A stretch of DNA of 34,762 nucleotides, taken from assembly GCA_029287615.1 (NCBI GenBank), contig JARFQV010000122.1, forward strand, positions 1 to 34,762, read 5' to 3'. The notes under the pieces were generated by a model that was not told the origin of the DNA, ran no database searches, and worked only from the letters and a program-made list of their open reading frames with translations. The translations under genes and the position numbers were made by a program. The DNA is from Pseudomonadota bacterium (GTDB lineage: Bacteria > Pseudomonadota > Gammaproteobacteria > UBA9214). How positions within the stretch are numbered: the first letter of the stretch is position 1; each line of letters starts with the position of its first letter. Shown here piece by piece: positions 7,001-15,560 of the stretch.

Positions 7001-9663
7001 GGCAGGCGCGTAAAAAGGCAGGCAGGGAGCGGAAGGCACCGGTACCGGGAGGCGGCAGGAACAGGATCGGTATCCTGCATGCCCGCGAGCACAATCTCAG
7101 GAATATCACCGTCGATATCCCGCGCGGCAAGTTCACGGTGATCACGGGCGTGTCTGGTTCCGGGAAAAGCACGGTGGCATTCGATATCCTGTTCAACGAG
7201 GGTCAGCGCCGTTACCTGGAGTCACTCAATGCCTATGCGCGCCAGTTCGTGCAGCCTGCCTCGCGCGCCGATGTCGACGCCATCTTCGGCATTCCACCCA
7301 CCGTGGCCATCGAGCAGCGCACCAGTCGCGGCGGTCGCAAGAGTACCGTGGCGACCCTTACCGGCATCTACCATTTCCTGCGCCTGTTGTTCGTCAAGCT
7401 CGGCACACAATATTGTCCGGACTGTGGACTGGCGGTGGAGCCACAGACACCGGAGAGCATTCTCTCGCAACTCAGTCGGGCACATCGCAACAGCGAGATC
7501 ACACTGCTCGCGCCACTGGTGATCGCGCGCAAGGGTTATTACACCGATCTCGCAAGCTGGGCGTCCAGGAAGGGGTGTGACCGGTTACGCGTCGATGGGA
7601 AATACCTGCCCACTGATCACTGGCCGCGCCTGGATCGCTACCAGGAACACGATATCGAGATGCCGGTCGGAAGCGTAGCGGTCAGGCCCAGGAACGAGAC
7701 CACCCTGCGGATGCTGCTGACGCAAGCGCTCGAATACGGCAACGGCCAGGTGGTGATCGAGGCGCCGGAAGGGGATGCCGCATTTTCCATCCATAGTGCC
7801 TGTCCGGGCTGTGCCCGCAGTTTTGAGGAGCCCGATCCACGCCAGTTCTCTTTCAATTCCAGACATGGTTGGTGCCCGGAGTGCTATGGCACCGGTCTGC
7901 AGTTATCGGGTTTCGATGAGGAGCAGACCGGTGAGGAGGCCTGGTGGACGGAAAAGTGGGAGGGAGAGGCCCCGCCCTGTCCGGCCTGCGATGGCCGGCG
8001 TCTCAATCCGGCGGCGCTGGCCGTGCGTTTCCGGGACCGGTCCATCGCCGCCATTACCGGTCTGACGGTCGAGGCCGCGGGCAGTCTGTTCGACGGCCTC
8101 AAACTCCGGGGCCGTGCCGCCGGTATCGCCCGTGATATCCTGCCGGAACTGCAGTCGCGGCTGCAGTTCCTGTCCGATGTCGGGCTTTCCTACCTTACGC
8201 TGGATCGCGCGGCACCCACGCTGAGCGGGGGAGAGGCGCAGCGAATCCGTCTTGCCGCCCAGCTTGGATCCAGCCTGCGCGGCGTGTGCTACATCCTCGA
8301 TGAACCTACCATTGGATTGCATCCGCGCGATAACCGGATGCTGCTGGACACCCTCGGCAAACTGGAGGGTAAGGGCAATACGATCGTGGTGGTGGAGCAC
8401 GACGAGGACACCATACGCAGGGCGGGTCATGTCATCGACCTCGGCCCCGGCGCCGGCGTCAACGGTGGTGAAGTGGTGGTTGCCGGCAGTGTCCGTGCGT
8501 TGATGAAGACGCCTCGTTCGCTGACAGGCCGGCATCTTGCCAACCCGCTGCGGCATCCATTGTGCGAACGCCGTCCGGTCAGGCTGAGCGGACGCGGGCA
8601 TGATCCCTGCATCGAGGTGCTGGGCGCACGCCTGCACAACCTCAAAAACCTGTCGGTCCGCTTTCCGGTTCACCGGCTGAGTTGTGTCACCGGCGTTTCC
8701 GGTTCTGGCAAGAGCACCCTGGTTCGGGATGTCCTGCACGATAACCTGCACAACCGGTTGCAAAGACAGGGCAGACGCAGGCATGCCAGGCCGGAGGCGG
8801 CCGGTTGCCGGGAAATCAGGGGTGAACAACATATACGGCGAGTACTCGAGGTGGACCAGACGCCGATCGGCAAGACCCCACGCTCCTGTCCGGCCACCTA
8901 CGTGGGTGTGTGGGACGACATCCGCAAACTGTTCAGCAACACCACCGAGGCCCGGATACGCGGTTATGGTCCCGGTCGTTTTTCCTTTAACGTAAAGGGC
9001 GGGCGCTGTGATGCCTGCGAGGGGCAGGGCGTCAAAAAGATAGAAATGAGTTTTCTGCCGGACGTCAAGGTGCCGTGCGAGATCTGTGCGGGAGAGCGTT
9101 TCAATCGGGAAACACTGGATGTGCGGTACAAGGGCAGGAGCATTGGCGAGGTACTCGGGATGAACATGCGCGAGGCAAGCCGGTTTTTCCATGCCCATCC
9201 CCGTATCCATCACGCCCTGCAGTTGCTCGACGAGATCGGCCTCGGTTATCTCAGCCTGGGCCAACCCAGCCCCACACTGAGTGGCGGCGAGGCGCAGCGG
9301 ATCAAGCTGGTCACCGAACTGGCGAAGGCGAAGCCGGCCGCAGATCCGCAATCCGTTCAACCCGGTACTCTCTACATCCTGGATGAACCGACGGTCGGTT
9401 TGCACATGGCCGATGTCGAAAAGCTGATCCGGGTGCTGCACCGGCTCATCGAGGCGGGGAATACGGTGATCGTCATCGAACACAACCTCGACGTCATCAG
9501 CGAGGCGGACTGGCTCATCGACCTGGGACCGGAGGGAGGCGATGGTGGAGGGAGGATCGTGCTACAGGGGGCGCCCGAGACCTGCATGGGTGAGGCCGGA
9601 CAATCGCACACCGCCCGACACCTGAAGGAATTCCTGCGGGAAAGGGCAGTGGAGGGCCGGTAG
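4087..9663 (+). CDS. Giant tandem UvrA-family excinuclease ABC subunit A (1858 aa)
   Basis: This is two complete UvrA units in one chain, so four ABC ATPase cassettes instead of two; normal UvrA is about 940 residues. Walker A motifs (GVSGSGKS) lie near residues 33, 649, 1021 and 1536. ABC signatures (LSGGE) lie near 495, 838, 1379 and 1731, each followed by a DEP Walker B. Each half keeps the CxxC zinc pairs (CRECG, CAECD, CQTC, CPDC; CPTCGGNG with CPDCDG; later CPDCG, CPGC, CPEC, CDACEGQG with CEIC) and a UvrB-interaction-type insert after the first cassette. UvrA scans DNA and loads UvrB in nucleotide excision repair; whether this long form is the main UvrA or a second, specialised one cannot be told here. 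A basic linker (residues ~975-995) joins the halves. A hairpin-rich repeat is read through in frame at residues ~601-619. Confidence 0.93.
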   Translation: MPREYIQLRGARQNNLKDIDLDLPLGELIVVTGVSGSGKSSLAFDTLYAEGQRRYVETFSPYARQFLDRMDAPAVDRISGIPPAIAIDQTNPVRTSRSTVGTMTELNDYLKLLFARAAQLYCRECGVSVRRDTPESILEMLLERAAEQTPRAMITFTIEVPENFTSEEVEDLLAQQGYTRIHSRRGRKLEVIQDRLRLSPDRRDRIIEALEAALGHGHERVVVHLLGEEGVLAASWRFSGDLHCAECDIHYQDVTPNHFSFNSPIGACQTCRGFGRTQGIDYALVVPDDSKSISGGAVKPWQTDSYRECQDDLMRFAGMRGVPVDVPWKRLGSKRQQWVLEGEGDWEDGVWYGVRRFFDWLETKSYKMHIRVLLSRYRSYDECPDCAGARLKPDALLWRLGSAGNAETVLPVKERFRPVGVKLQAKRWGELPGLTIHDVMRLSIERCAGFFRVLELPRPLDQATTLLLEEIGARLGYLVEVGLGYLTLDRQSRTLSGGEVQRINLTTSLGTSLVNTLFVLDEPSIGLHPRDMQRVIGVMHRLRDAGNSLLVVEHDPQIMLAADRILDMGPGAGERGGEPVFFGTPAQLLRSRASLTAQYLRKIGDSPHLAREKGTVPFSSFLEIHGATEHNLQSIDVRLPLNCLVCITGVSGSGKSTLIQDVLYNSLRKLQGRPEGTPGAHRAIRGFERIGEVVSVDQAPIGKTTRSNPASYVGAWKVIRELFAAEPGARERGYTAGTFSFNSGTGRCPTCGGNGYEHVEMQFLSDVYLRCPDCDGTRYRPEILEVGLDGKSVADVLDMTVSEALAFFAGQEPVRNALEPLAAVGLDYLRLGQPVPTLSGGEAQRLKLAGHLAKKAGSRKAGKKMETQGGGAGRSKLFLFDEPTTGLHFDDIRKLLLAFRRLIQDGHSLVVIEHNLDVINTADWIIDLGPEGGDAGGQIVCEGTPSEVAGHAGSHTGKALREYPAQLGSIRGQARKKAGRERKAPVPGGGRNRIGILHAREHNLRNITVDIPRGKFTVITGVSGSGKSTVAFDILFNEGQRRYLESLNAYARQFVQPASRADVDAIFGIPPTVAIEQRTSRGGRKSTVATLTGIYHFLRLLFVKLGTQYCPDCGLAVEPQTPESILSQLSRAHRNSEITLLAPLVIARKGYYTDLASWASRKGCDRLRVDGKYLPTDHWPRLDRYQEHDIEMPVGSVAVRPRNETTLRMLLTQALEYGNGQVVIEAPEGDAAFSIHSACPGCARSFEEPDPRQFSFNSRHGWCPECYGTGLQLSGFDEEQTGEEAWWTEKWEGEAPPCPACDGRRLNPAALAVRFRDRSIAAITGLTVEAAGSLFDGLKLRGRAAGIARDILPELQSRLQFLSDVGLSYLTLDRAAPTLSGGEAQRIRLAAQLGSSLRGVCYILDEPTIGLHPRDNRMLLDTLGKLEGKGNTIVVVEHDEDTIRRAGHVIDLGPGAGVNGGEVVVAGSVRALMKTPRSLTGRHLANPLRHPLCERRPVRLSGRGHDPCIEVLGARLHNLKNLSVRFPVHRLSCVTGVSGSGKSTLVRDVLHDNLHNRLQRQGRRRHARPEAAGCREIRGEQHIRRVLEVDQTPIGKTPRSCPATYVGVWDDIRKLFSNTTEARIRGYGPGRFSFNVKGGRCDACEGQGVKKIEMSFLPDVKVPCEICAGERFNRETLDVRYKGRSIGEVLGMNMREASRFFHAHPRIHHALQLLDEIGLGYLSLGQPSPTLSGGEAQRIKLVTELAKAKPAADPQSVQPGTLYILDEPTVGLHMADVEKLIRVLHRLIEAGNTVIVIEHNLDVISEADWLIDLGPEGGDGGGRIVLQGAPETCMGEAGQSHTARHLKEFLRERAVEGR
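5889..5942. repeat. In-frame palindromic repeat within the UvrA linker
   Basis: Two palindromes lie back to back inside the gene: ggggacagtcccc (5896-5908) and aaaaggg-aactgta-ccctttt (5921-5941). Together they encode roughly KIGDSPHLAREKGTVPFSS in the linker between the first and second ATPase cassettes. The ggggacag core is shared with the intergenic repeat family found from 14.3 to 24.5 kb. The reading frame is intact, and the linker is about as long as in ordinary UvrA, so the insertion seems to have replaced or remodelled a flexible segment without harming the protein. Confidence 0.7.
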
Positions 9664-9942
9664 CAGCAGGGTTCGTGCCGGAGCACCCGTAACGGGCATC
9701 AATGGCGTCTCGTCGCGATTTGCGCCCGGGTGTATATGCCCGAAACGGGTGCGCCTGAAGGTCGGGCCGCGGGTTCGAATCGGGGGCGAGGACTGGCGCG
9801 CAATCCCTCCCTTCTTTCCCGGGGGAGTGAGGCGGATCAAGCCCAACCCACAAATCTGCTTCAAAACCCGTTATATTCCACCCTGCGTACACCGGGGAAT
9901 CCCGGATATCACCATGGGAAAAACAGTAACAAGCGAGTCAAC

Positions 9943-10590
9943 ATGACAGAACGGGCAGAAGAAATCAGGAAGCGGGGTATGGATAACGGTCTGCATCGAA
10001 CGGAACTGGATCCGGATCCATACCGGCAGTTCGAAAGCTGGTACACGCAGGTCGTCAAATCGGGTGTCCCGGAACCCAATGCCATGTGCCTCGCAACGGT
10101 TGACGAAAACGGTCAACCCTGGGTGCGTACCGTATTGATGAAGACCTACGATGAACGGGGCTTTGTCTTCTATACCAATTACGAAAGCCGCAAGGCGGGT
10201 CAGATCGGAAAGAATGGACGGGTGGCACTGTCCTTTCCCTGGTTCGCGCTGGGCTGGGAAGTGAAGATCACCGGGGAGGCGGCCAAGGTGTCCTTCACCC
10301 AGTCGGTGGAATATTTCGCCTCCCGTCCGCGCGGTAGCCAGATCGGCGCCTGGGCCTCGCCCCAGAGCCAGGTGATTACCTCCCGTTCCCTGCTGGATGC
10401 CAAGGTCGCGGAGATGAGACGCAAGCTGCAAAACCACGAAATACCGCTGCCGGCCTTCTGGGGCGGTTACCGGGTGCGGCCATCCAGTATAGAATTCTGG
10501 CAGGCACGCTCGAATCGACTCCATGACCGATTCTTCTACAGCCGGGAGGACCCGGAACAGCCCTGGCGCATCGAGCGGCTGGCGCCCTAG
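9943..10590 (+). CDS. pdxH: Pyridoxamine/pyridoxine 5'-phosphate oxidase
   Basis: 215 residues, close to the usual 210-220. The enzyme uses FMN and oxygen to make pyridoxal 5'-phosphate in the last step of vitamin B6 synthesis and salvage. Family blocks are clear: [20 protein letters not shown] (FMN and substrate binding), [37 protein letters not shown], and the C-terminal [16 protein letters not shown] with [13 protein letters not shown] 9943 is chosen because [12 protein letters not shown] fits the family start; the frame runs open further upstream to 9730 but that extension has no family resemblance. The 279 bp between uvrA and pdxH contains no gene I can support. Confidence 0.96.
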   Translation: MTERAEEIRKRGMDNGLHRTELDPDPYRQFESWYTQVVKSGVPEPNAMCLATVDENGQPWVRTVLMKTYDERGFVFYTNYESRKAGQIGKNGRVALSFPWFALGWEVKITGEAAKVSFTQSVEYFASRPRGSQIGAWASPQSQVITSRSLLDAKVAEMRRKLQNHEIPLPAFWGGYRVRPSSIEFWQARSNRLHDRFFYSREDPEQPWRIERLAP

Positions 10591-10618
10591 CCAACCACCT
10601 TCATCGGGGGAGATGTTC

Positions 10619-11074
10619 ATGATCAGCCTGTTACTCAATGGAAGCACGCAGGAGCTGGATGTCGATCCCGACATGCCCCTGCTCTGGGCCATACGTGATA
10701 TCGTCGGCCTCACTGGCACCAAGTTCGGTTGTGGAATGGCGCAGTGCGGCGCCTGTACCGTGCATCTCGACGGAGAACCGGTGCGCTCCTGCGTGATTCC
10801 CGTCTCTGCAGTGCAGGGAAAGTCGGTCACCACTATAGAGGGGCTGGACACGGAGGCCGCAAGGGCCGTGCAGGATGCCTGGGAGCGACTGGATGTGGTG
10901 CAGTGCGGTTATTGCCAGTCGGGCCAGATTATGTCGGCCGTGGCATTGCTGAGCCGCAACCCGCAGCCCAACGATGCGCAGATCAACGAGGCCATGAACG
11001 GCAATATCTGCCGTTGCGGCACGTATGTGCGCATTCGCGCGGCCATTCGGGAAGCGTCCAGGGCGCTGGGCTGA
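10619..11074 (+). CDS. 2Fe-2S subunit of a molybdenum hydroxylase (isoquinoline 1-oxidoreductase alpha-like)
   Basis: 151 residues. It passes electrons from the molybdenum site to an external acceptor through two 2Fe-2S clusters. The plant-ferredoxin-type cluster ligands are C38, C43, C46 ([10 protein letters not shown]) and C58. The second, helical-domain cluster is bound by C96 and C99 (CGYC) and C131 and C133 (CRC). The start at 10619 is preferred over ATG 10613 because GGGGGA lies about 7 bases upstream. It begins 28 bp after pdxH and is followed 13 bp later by the large subunit, so it is the first gene of a three-gene operon with its catalytic subunit and XdhC. Substrate is unknown; the isoquinoline name reflects family only. 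Confidence 0.93.
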   Translation: MISLLLNGSTQELDVDPDMPLLWAIRDIVGLTGTKFGCGMAQCGACTVHLDGEPVRSCVIPVSAVQGKSVTTIEGLDTEAARAVQDAWERLDVVQCGYCQSGQIMSAVALLSRNPQPNDAQINEAMNGNICRCGTYVRIRAAIREASRALG

Positions 11075-11087
11075 GGAGGATAACGAC

Positions 11088-13304
11088 ATGAGTACACGAC
11101 ACAGCTTGCGCATGACCCGCCGTCGTTTCCTGGTGAATACCGCGACCGTAGGTGCCGGTCTGACGCTCGGTATGTTGCTGCCCGGGTGCGCCCGCGAGGA
11201 AGGGCCGGAGGAGGTGATGCCCGAGGCCGGGCCGGGCAAGGCCGGCGGTGAGGTCGTCCGTGATGCCCGTTTCGAGCCGAATGCCTTTATCCGCATCGGA
11301 ACCGATGACCGGGTCACCGTGATCATCAAGCACCTGGAGATGGGGCAGGGTACCTACACGGGGCTGGCGACACTGGTTGCCGAGGAACTCGATGCGGCCT
11401 GGGACCAGGTCGATGTAGAGGGCGCGCCAGCCGACGCCGCGCTCTACAACAACCTGTTCTGGGGCAAGCTGCAGGGGACCGGTGGCAGTACCGCGATCGC
11501 CAATTCCTATGAACAGATGCGTAATGCCGGCGCGGCCGCGCGGCACATGCTGGTCATGGCCGCGGCCCGGCAGTGGGGTGTGCGGGATAGCGAGATCGAT
11601 GTGGTGGACGGTGTGATCAGCCACGTCGCCAGCGGCAGGCAGGCCCGTTTCGGCGAGATGTCCGAGGCGGCAGCCCGGGAAGCGGTACCGGATACGGTGT
11701 TCGTGAAGGAGCCGGATGAATTCCGCCTTATCGGCACCCGTCTGCCTCGCAAGGACAGCAAGGCGAAGGTCGATGGCACGGCGGTCTTCACCCAGGATAT
11801 CAGGCTGCCCGGCATGCTGACCGCGCTGGTCGCCCACCCACCCCGCTTTGGCGCCCGCCTGAAGTCCTTCGATGCCGGTAAGGCCATGATCGTCCCCGGT
11901 GTGGAGGAGGTGGTCGAGATTCCCACCGGGGTGGCGGTGCTGGCCACTGATTTCTGGGCCGCAAAAAAGGGCCGTGATGCCCTGCACCTGGAGTGGGACG
12001 AGACAGATGCCTTCGCGCTCGGCTCCACCGAGATCCTGGCGCAATACCGCGAACTTGCGCAGGCGCCGGGCAGTCCCGCGCGCAGCGAGGGTGATGCCGG
12101 GCAGGCGCTGCAGGGCGCGGACCGGAAGCTCGAGACTGCGGTTGCGTTTCCCTACCTTGCGCATGCCGCACTCGAGCCCATGAACTGCGTTATTCAGAAA
12201 ACCGGCAAGGGCGTGGAGGTCTGGAACGGCGAACAATACCAGACGCCGGACCAGGCCGCGGTTGCCGGCGTATTCGGCCTCGAGCCCGAACAGGTCCGGA
12301 TCAATATGCTCTATGCGGGCGGATCCTTCGGCCGCCGCGCCAATCCCGACTCGGACTACCTGGTGGAGACCGCACATATCGTCAAGGCCATCGGTGGCAG
12401 GGCACCCGTCAAGATGGTGTGGACGCGCGAGGACGACATGCGTGCAGGCTACTACCGGCCCCTGTATTTTCACACCCTGAAGGCAGGGCTCGATGCAGAG
12501 GGCAACCCGGTTGCCTGGCAGCACCGGATCGTCGGGCAGTCGATTGCGGCCGATACAGCCTTCGAGGGTGCGCTCATCAAGGACGGTGTCGATATCACCT
12601 CGGTCGAGGGCGCATCCAATCTGCCCTACGCCATTCCCGATATCAGCGTGGATCTGCACTCGCCCGTCCACCCGGTACCCGTCCAATGGTGGCGCTCGGT
12701 CGGTTCCACGCACACGGCCTTCGCCGTGGAGACCTTCATCGACCAGCTGGCGGCTGCGGCGGGCAGGGACCCGGTCGAGTTCCGCCGCCCCCTGCTCAGG
12801 GATCACCCGCGTCATCTCGGGGTGATGGAACTGGTCGCGGAGAAGGCCGGCTGGGGCGGTTCGCTGCCGGAAGGGCGCGGACGCGGAATCGCGGTGCACG
12901 AGTCCTTCAACAGTTTCGTCGCGCAGGTCGCCGAGGTCACGGTGAGCGGGGATGGTGGTTTTTCCGTTGATCGGGTGGTGATCGCGGTGGATTGCGGTGT
13001 GGCCGTCAACCCGGACATCGTCAGGGCGCAGATGGAGGGCGGGATGGCATTCGGACTGTCTGCTGCCCTGGAGAGCGAGCTGAGCTTCAGTGAAGGCCGA
13101 CCGGTGCAATCCAACTATCACGACTACCGGGTCCTGCGCATCGGTCAGATGCCCGAGGTGGAGGTGCATATCGTGCCTTCCGCGCAACCGCCAACCGGCG
13201 TGGGAGAACCGGCAACGCCGGTGATCGCCCCGGCGGTCGCCAATGCGCTCTCGGCGGTTACCGGTCAGCGCTTCAGCAGCCTGCCGCTGAAGCTGAATGC
13301 CTGA
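11088..13304 (+). CDS. Molybdopterin-binding large subunit of a molybdenum hydroxylase (IorB-like), Tat-exported
   Basis: 738 residues with an excellent ribosome-binding site (GAGGAGG, 8 bases before ATG). It oxidises an aldehyde or N-heterocycle using molybdopterin cytosine dinucleotide. The N-terminus carries a twin-arginine signal (TRRRFLVNT, residues ~9-17), then a hydrophobic stretch ending in LLPGC, which could be a lipobox, so the enzyme may sit in the periplasm on a lipid anchor. Cofactor-binding motifs include [51 protein letters not shown], and near the C-terminus [17 protein letters not shown], whose Glu is the expected catalytic base. As usual for IorB-like proteins, it has no fused Fe-S or FAD domain. 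The stop overlaps the xdhC start (TGATG). Confidence 0.93.
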   Translation: MSTRHSLRMTRRRFLVNTATVGAGLTLGMLLPGCAREEGPEEVMPEAGPGKAGGEVVRDARFEPNAFIRIGTDDRVTVIIKHLEMGQGTYTGLATLVAEELDAAWDQVDVEGAPADAALYNNLFWGKLQGTGGSTAIANSYEQMRNAGAAARHMLVMAAARQWGVRDSEIDVVDGVISHVASGRQARFGEMSEAAAREAVPDTVFVKEPDEFRLIGTRLPRKDSKAKVDGTAVFTQDIRLPGMLTALVAHPPRFGARLKSFDAGKAMIVPGVEEVVEIPTGVAVLATDFWAAKKGRDALHLEWDETDAFALGSTEILAQYRELAQAPGSPARSEGDAGQALQGADRKLETAVAFPYLAHAALEPMNCVIQKTGKGVEVWNGEQYQTPDQAAVAGVFGLEPEQVRINMLYAGGSFGRRANPDSDYLVETAHIVKAIGGRAPVKMVWTREDDMRAGYYRPLYFHTLKAGLDAEGNPVAWQHRIVGQSIAADTAFEGALIKDGVDITSVEGASNLPYAIPDISVDLHSPVHPVPVQWWRSVGSTHTAFAVETFIDQLAAAAGRDPVEFRRPLLRDHPRHLGVMELVAEKAGWGGSLPEGRGRGIAVHESFNSFVAQVAEVTVSGDGGFSVDRVVIAVDCGVAVNPDIVRAQMEGGMAFGLSAALESELSFSEGRPVQSNYHDYRVLRIGQMPEVEVHIVPSAQPPTGVGEPATPVIAPAVANALSAVTGQRFSSLPLKLNA

Positions 13305-14284
13305 TGCCGGTCCACGGCACGGACCGGGAGATACTGGAAACCGCCGTCGGCTGGCTGGCCGGGGGACATACCATTGCACTGGTAACGGTAGCGAGAACCT
13401 GGGGCTCGTCTCCCCGACCTCCCGGTTCCCTGATGGTGATGCGCGGGGACGGCGTCTTCTGCGGTTCGGTATCGGGCGGCTGTGTGGAGGAAGACCTGGT
13501 CCAGCGCTACCGGGAGCATCAGCTGGGCGGCCCGTTCCCGACCCTTGTCGATTACGGCATCAACCGCGAGGAGGCCACGCGCCTGGGTCTACCCTGTGGC
13601 GGCCGGCTGGAACTGCTGGTCGAACAACCCGACAGCGCGGCACCGCTGGAACTGTTGCTGGGCAAGATCCAGTCGGGCGAACTCGTTGCGCGTCGCGTGT
13701 GCCTCAATACCGGCGAGTTCAGCCTGCACGCGGCGAAGGCCAGCGATGAATTCGCCTACGGCGATGATTCACTGTCCCGGGTTTTCGGCATGGGCTGGCG
13801 GTTGCTGATCATCGGTGACGGTCATACAGGCCGGTATCTGGCAAGGATTGCGCTGATGCTGGATTACCAGGTCATCATTTGCGATCCGCGGGACGAATAT
13901 GAACCGGATCAGGACAACAAGGCGTGCGAGCGGGTCTACCTCATGCCCGACGAGGCCGTGCAGGCCTATGCCGATCATTCCCGCTGCGTGGTCCTTGCCC
14001 TGACTCATGATCCCAAACTCGACGACATGGCCATCCTGGAGGCGCTTGAGTCCCCGGCCTTCTATGTCGGGGCGATCGGTTCCCGAACAAACAGTGAATC
14101 ACGACGCAAACGCCTGGTATCAATGGGGCTGGACGACCGACATATAGAACGCCTGCACGCCCCCGTCGGCCTGCCGATCGGCAGTTATACCCCGCCCGAG
14201 ATCGCCCTCTCCATCATGGCCGAGATCACCGCCCTGCGAAACCGGGCGGAGCAGGCGGCGCGGAGTGCTGCGAGCGCTGCATGA
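13304..14284 (+). CDS. XdhC/CoxI-family molybdenum cofactor insertion protein
   Basis: 326 residues. XdhC-type proteins bind the molybdenum cofactor, help its sulfuration and hand it to a molybdenum hydroxylase. The N-terminal domain has GSSPRPPGSLMVM and GSVSGGCVEEDLV, the family's conserved blocks with a cysteine near residue 60. The C-terminal Rossmann fold has LLIIGDGHTGRYLARIAL and YVGAIGSRTNSESRRKRL. It overlaps the large-subunit stop by one base, which argues for translational coupling and for a dedicated role with that enzyme. The C-terminal 15 residues are alanine- and arginine-rich. A repeat copy begins just after the stop. Confidence 0.93.
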   Translation: MPVHGTDREILETAVGWLAGGHTIALVTVARTWGSSPRPPGSLMVMRGDGVFCGSVSGGCVEEDLVQRYREHQLGGPFPTLVDYGINREEATRLGLPCGGRLELLVEQPDSAAPLELLLGKIQSGELVARRVCLNTGEFSLHAAKASDEFAYGDDSLSRVFGMGWRLLIIGDGHTGRYLARIALMLDYQVIICDPRDEYEPDQDNKACERVYLMPDEAVQAYADHSRCVVLALTHDPKLDDMAILEALESPAFYVGAIGSRTNSESRRKRLVSMGLDDRHIERLHAPVGLPIGSYTPPEIALSIMAEITALRNRAEQAARSAASAA

Positions 14285-14288
14285 AGTG

Positions 14289-14312
14289 AAAAGGGGACAG
14301 ATTTATTATTCA
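14289..14312 (+). repeat. Dispersed repeat copy, plus orientation
   Basis: Contains aaaaggggacagatttatt, the consensus of a short repeat found at least six times up to 24.5 kb. This copy lies just after the stop of xdhC, in the gap between convergent genes. Confidence 0.75.
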
Positions 14313-14360
14313 AACCCCAGTCGCGAATTTAGCTAATGCGTCTCCGATCCCATCGAGTTA

Positions 14361-14777
14361 TCAAGGTAAAACGAGTTCCGGTTGCGGGGGAGGTGGTGTC
14401 GGTGCGTTCTGGTGGACGATCAGTCGCCAGCCGCTATTGTCCTTCCGGTATATGTTGGTTCCGTAGAATGGAGGCGGCGGTGGTGTGTCGGACGGTGTTG
14501 ACTGGACCGTTTCCTCTATCTGGTGGATGGCTATGTCATCCGTTTCAATCCAGCTGAGGTGTTTGATTGACACGGATATACCGTGACCCTGGGATAGCAT
14601 ATGGGTGAATACATCCGTCACGCCCTGGCGGCCCTGGATCATCGGATGCATGGGTAACAAGCAACAGATGTCATCGGATTCGGCCCAAACGGAAAGTAGT
14701 TCACTCAGGTTGCCTTCATCCAGTGCGTCGTAAAAAGCATCTTCGGCTTCCTGGGGGGTAGTGTATGTCTGGGTCAT
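14361..14777 (-). CDS. SnoaL/NTF2-like (DUF4440-type) protein
   Basis: 138 residues. The pattern EAEDAFYDALDEGNLSELLSVWAESDD, followed by IQGRQGVTDVF and a closing YRKDNSGWRLIVHQNAP, is typical of the NTF2-like cone fold, used by small isomerases, binding proteins and immunity proteins. It has paired cysteines (ICCL) in place of the usual single hydrophobic residues, and proline-rich stretches (DTPPPPPFYG and a PTPPPPQPE tail) that are unusual for the family. No signal peptide. The activity cannot be predicted. The ribosome-binding site is weak. The gene lies convergent with xdhC. Confidence 0.75.
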   Translation of the reverse strand: MTQTYTTPQEAEDAFYDALDEGNLSELLSVWAESDDICCLLPMHPMIQGRQGVTDVFTHMLSQGHGISVSIKHLSWIETDDIAIHQIEETVQSTPSDTPPPPPFYGTNIYRKDNSGWRLIVHQNAPTPPPPQPELVLP

Positions 14778-14955
14778 TGTGTCTGTCCGGCTTGATCATT
14801 CACTGCATGGTTGCATAATGCACCTGCTGGATTCAAGCTTCTGGTTGCAGAACGTTTCCGGACCTGTTTTATCCCGCTTCATTGTGCCTTGAGATTGCCA
14901 GCCGGCTATCCTTGTCATGGCCAGGATTTGAAGAAGTTTCTGATATACATGGTAG

Positions 14956-15555
14956 ATGAGCATCAAAGAGAAATGGAACAAACGTTACAGAGGCGTGGCA
15001 GGCGAGCAACACGCTTCGCGGGTCTTGCGGGAAAATCTGCATTTATTACCGGCTAGCGGTCGAGCGTTGGACCTGGCCTGTGGATTGGGGGGCAATGCCA
15101 TCCTGCTGGCGCAACAGGGTTTGAGTGTAAGTGCCTGGGATATCGCTGATGTTCCCATTGCAGCATTGAAAGACGTTGCGCTAAAGAGGCGCTTGTCCAT
15201 ACAGGTTGAGGTTCGGGATGTTACGGCGAATCCGCCCGTGCCGGAATCGTTTGATGTCATTGTCGTGAGTCATTTTCTGGATCGTGACATTATTCCCGCT
15301 TTGATAGAGGCCGTTAAACCTGATGGCCTGATTTATTATCAAACCTTTACCCGCCAGCGTGTATCCGATCGGGGTCCGCAGCGTGCGGAATTCAGATTGG
15401 CCCAACAGGAATTGCTGCAGCTTTTTTCCGGATTGCAGGTCCTGTTTTATCGCGAGGAAGGATGTACTGGCGACCTGAAGAAAGGCTTACGGGATGAGGC
15501 GATGTTTGTCGGGATGAATGGTGTCAGGAACCATTTTGCAGTTAATGGTTCCTGA
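14956..15555 (+). CDS. SAM-dependent methyltransferase (TehB-like class I)
   Basis: 199 residues. Motif I, ALDLACGLGGNAILLA, starts near residue 38 and is followed by an acidic strand end (VSAWDIAD) and by FDVIVVSHFLDRDIIPAL, then KPDGLIYYQTFT. This order fits small class I methyltransferases of the TehB/tellurite-resistance type. The substrate is unknown. The last ~11 residues (GVRNHFAVNGS) are encoded by the perfect hairpin at 15520-15559, so the natural C-terminus was probably near MFVGMN, and the present stop is supplied by the repeat. No clear ribosome-binding site before ATG 14956. Confidence 0.85.
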   Translation: MSIKEKWNKRYRGVAGEQHASRVLRENLHLLPASGRALDLACGLGGNAILLAQQGLSVSAWDIADVPIAALKDVALKRRLSIQVEVRDVTANPPVPESFDVIVVSHFLDRDIIPALIEAVKPDGLIYYQTFTRQRVSDRGPQRAEFRLAQQELLQLFSGLQVLFYREEGCTGDLKKGLRDEAMFVGMNGVRNHFAVNGS

Positions 15556-15559
15556 CACC
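15520..15559. terminator. Perfect 16-bp inverted repeat ending two convergent genes
   Basis: ggtgtcaggaaccatt (15520-15535) pairs exactly with aatggttcctgacacc (15544-15559) across 8 bases. It supplies the stop of the methyltransferase (TGA 15553-15555) and ends one base before the stop of the minus-strand gene at 15561. It could end transcripts from both sides. It looks like an inserted palindromic repeat rather than a native terminator, because it is translated. Confidence 0.75.
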
Positions 15560-15560
15560 T

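Noticed and set aside
9771-9790. gggttcgaatcggg, resembling a tRNA T-arm
   Set aside because: The bases on each side do not pair as a T-stem, and no acceptor or anticodon stem can be built around it.
10983-13379. A 798-codon open frame on the minus strand
   Set aside because: It is the antisense shadow of the molybdopterin large subunit. Long shadows like this (also 7903-9483 opposite uvrA) are common in GC-rich genes.
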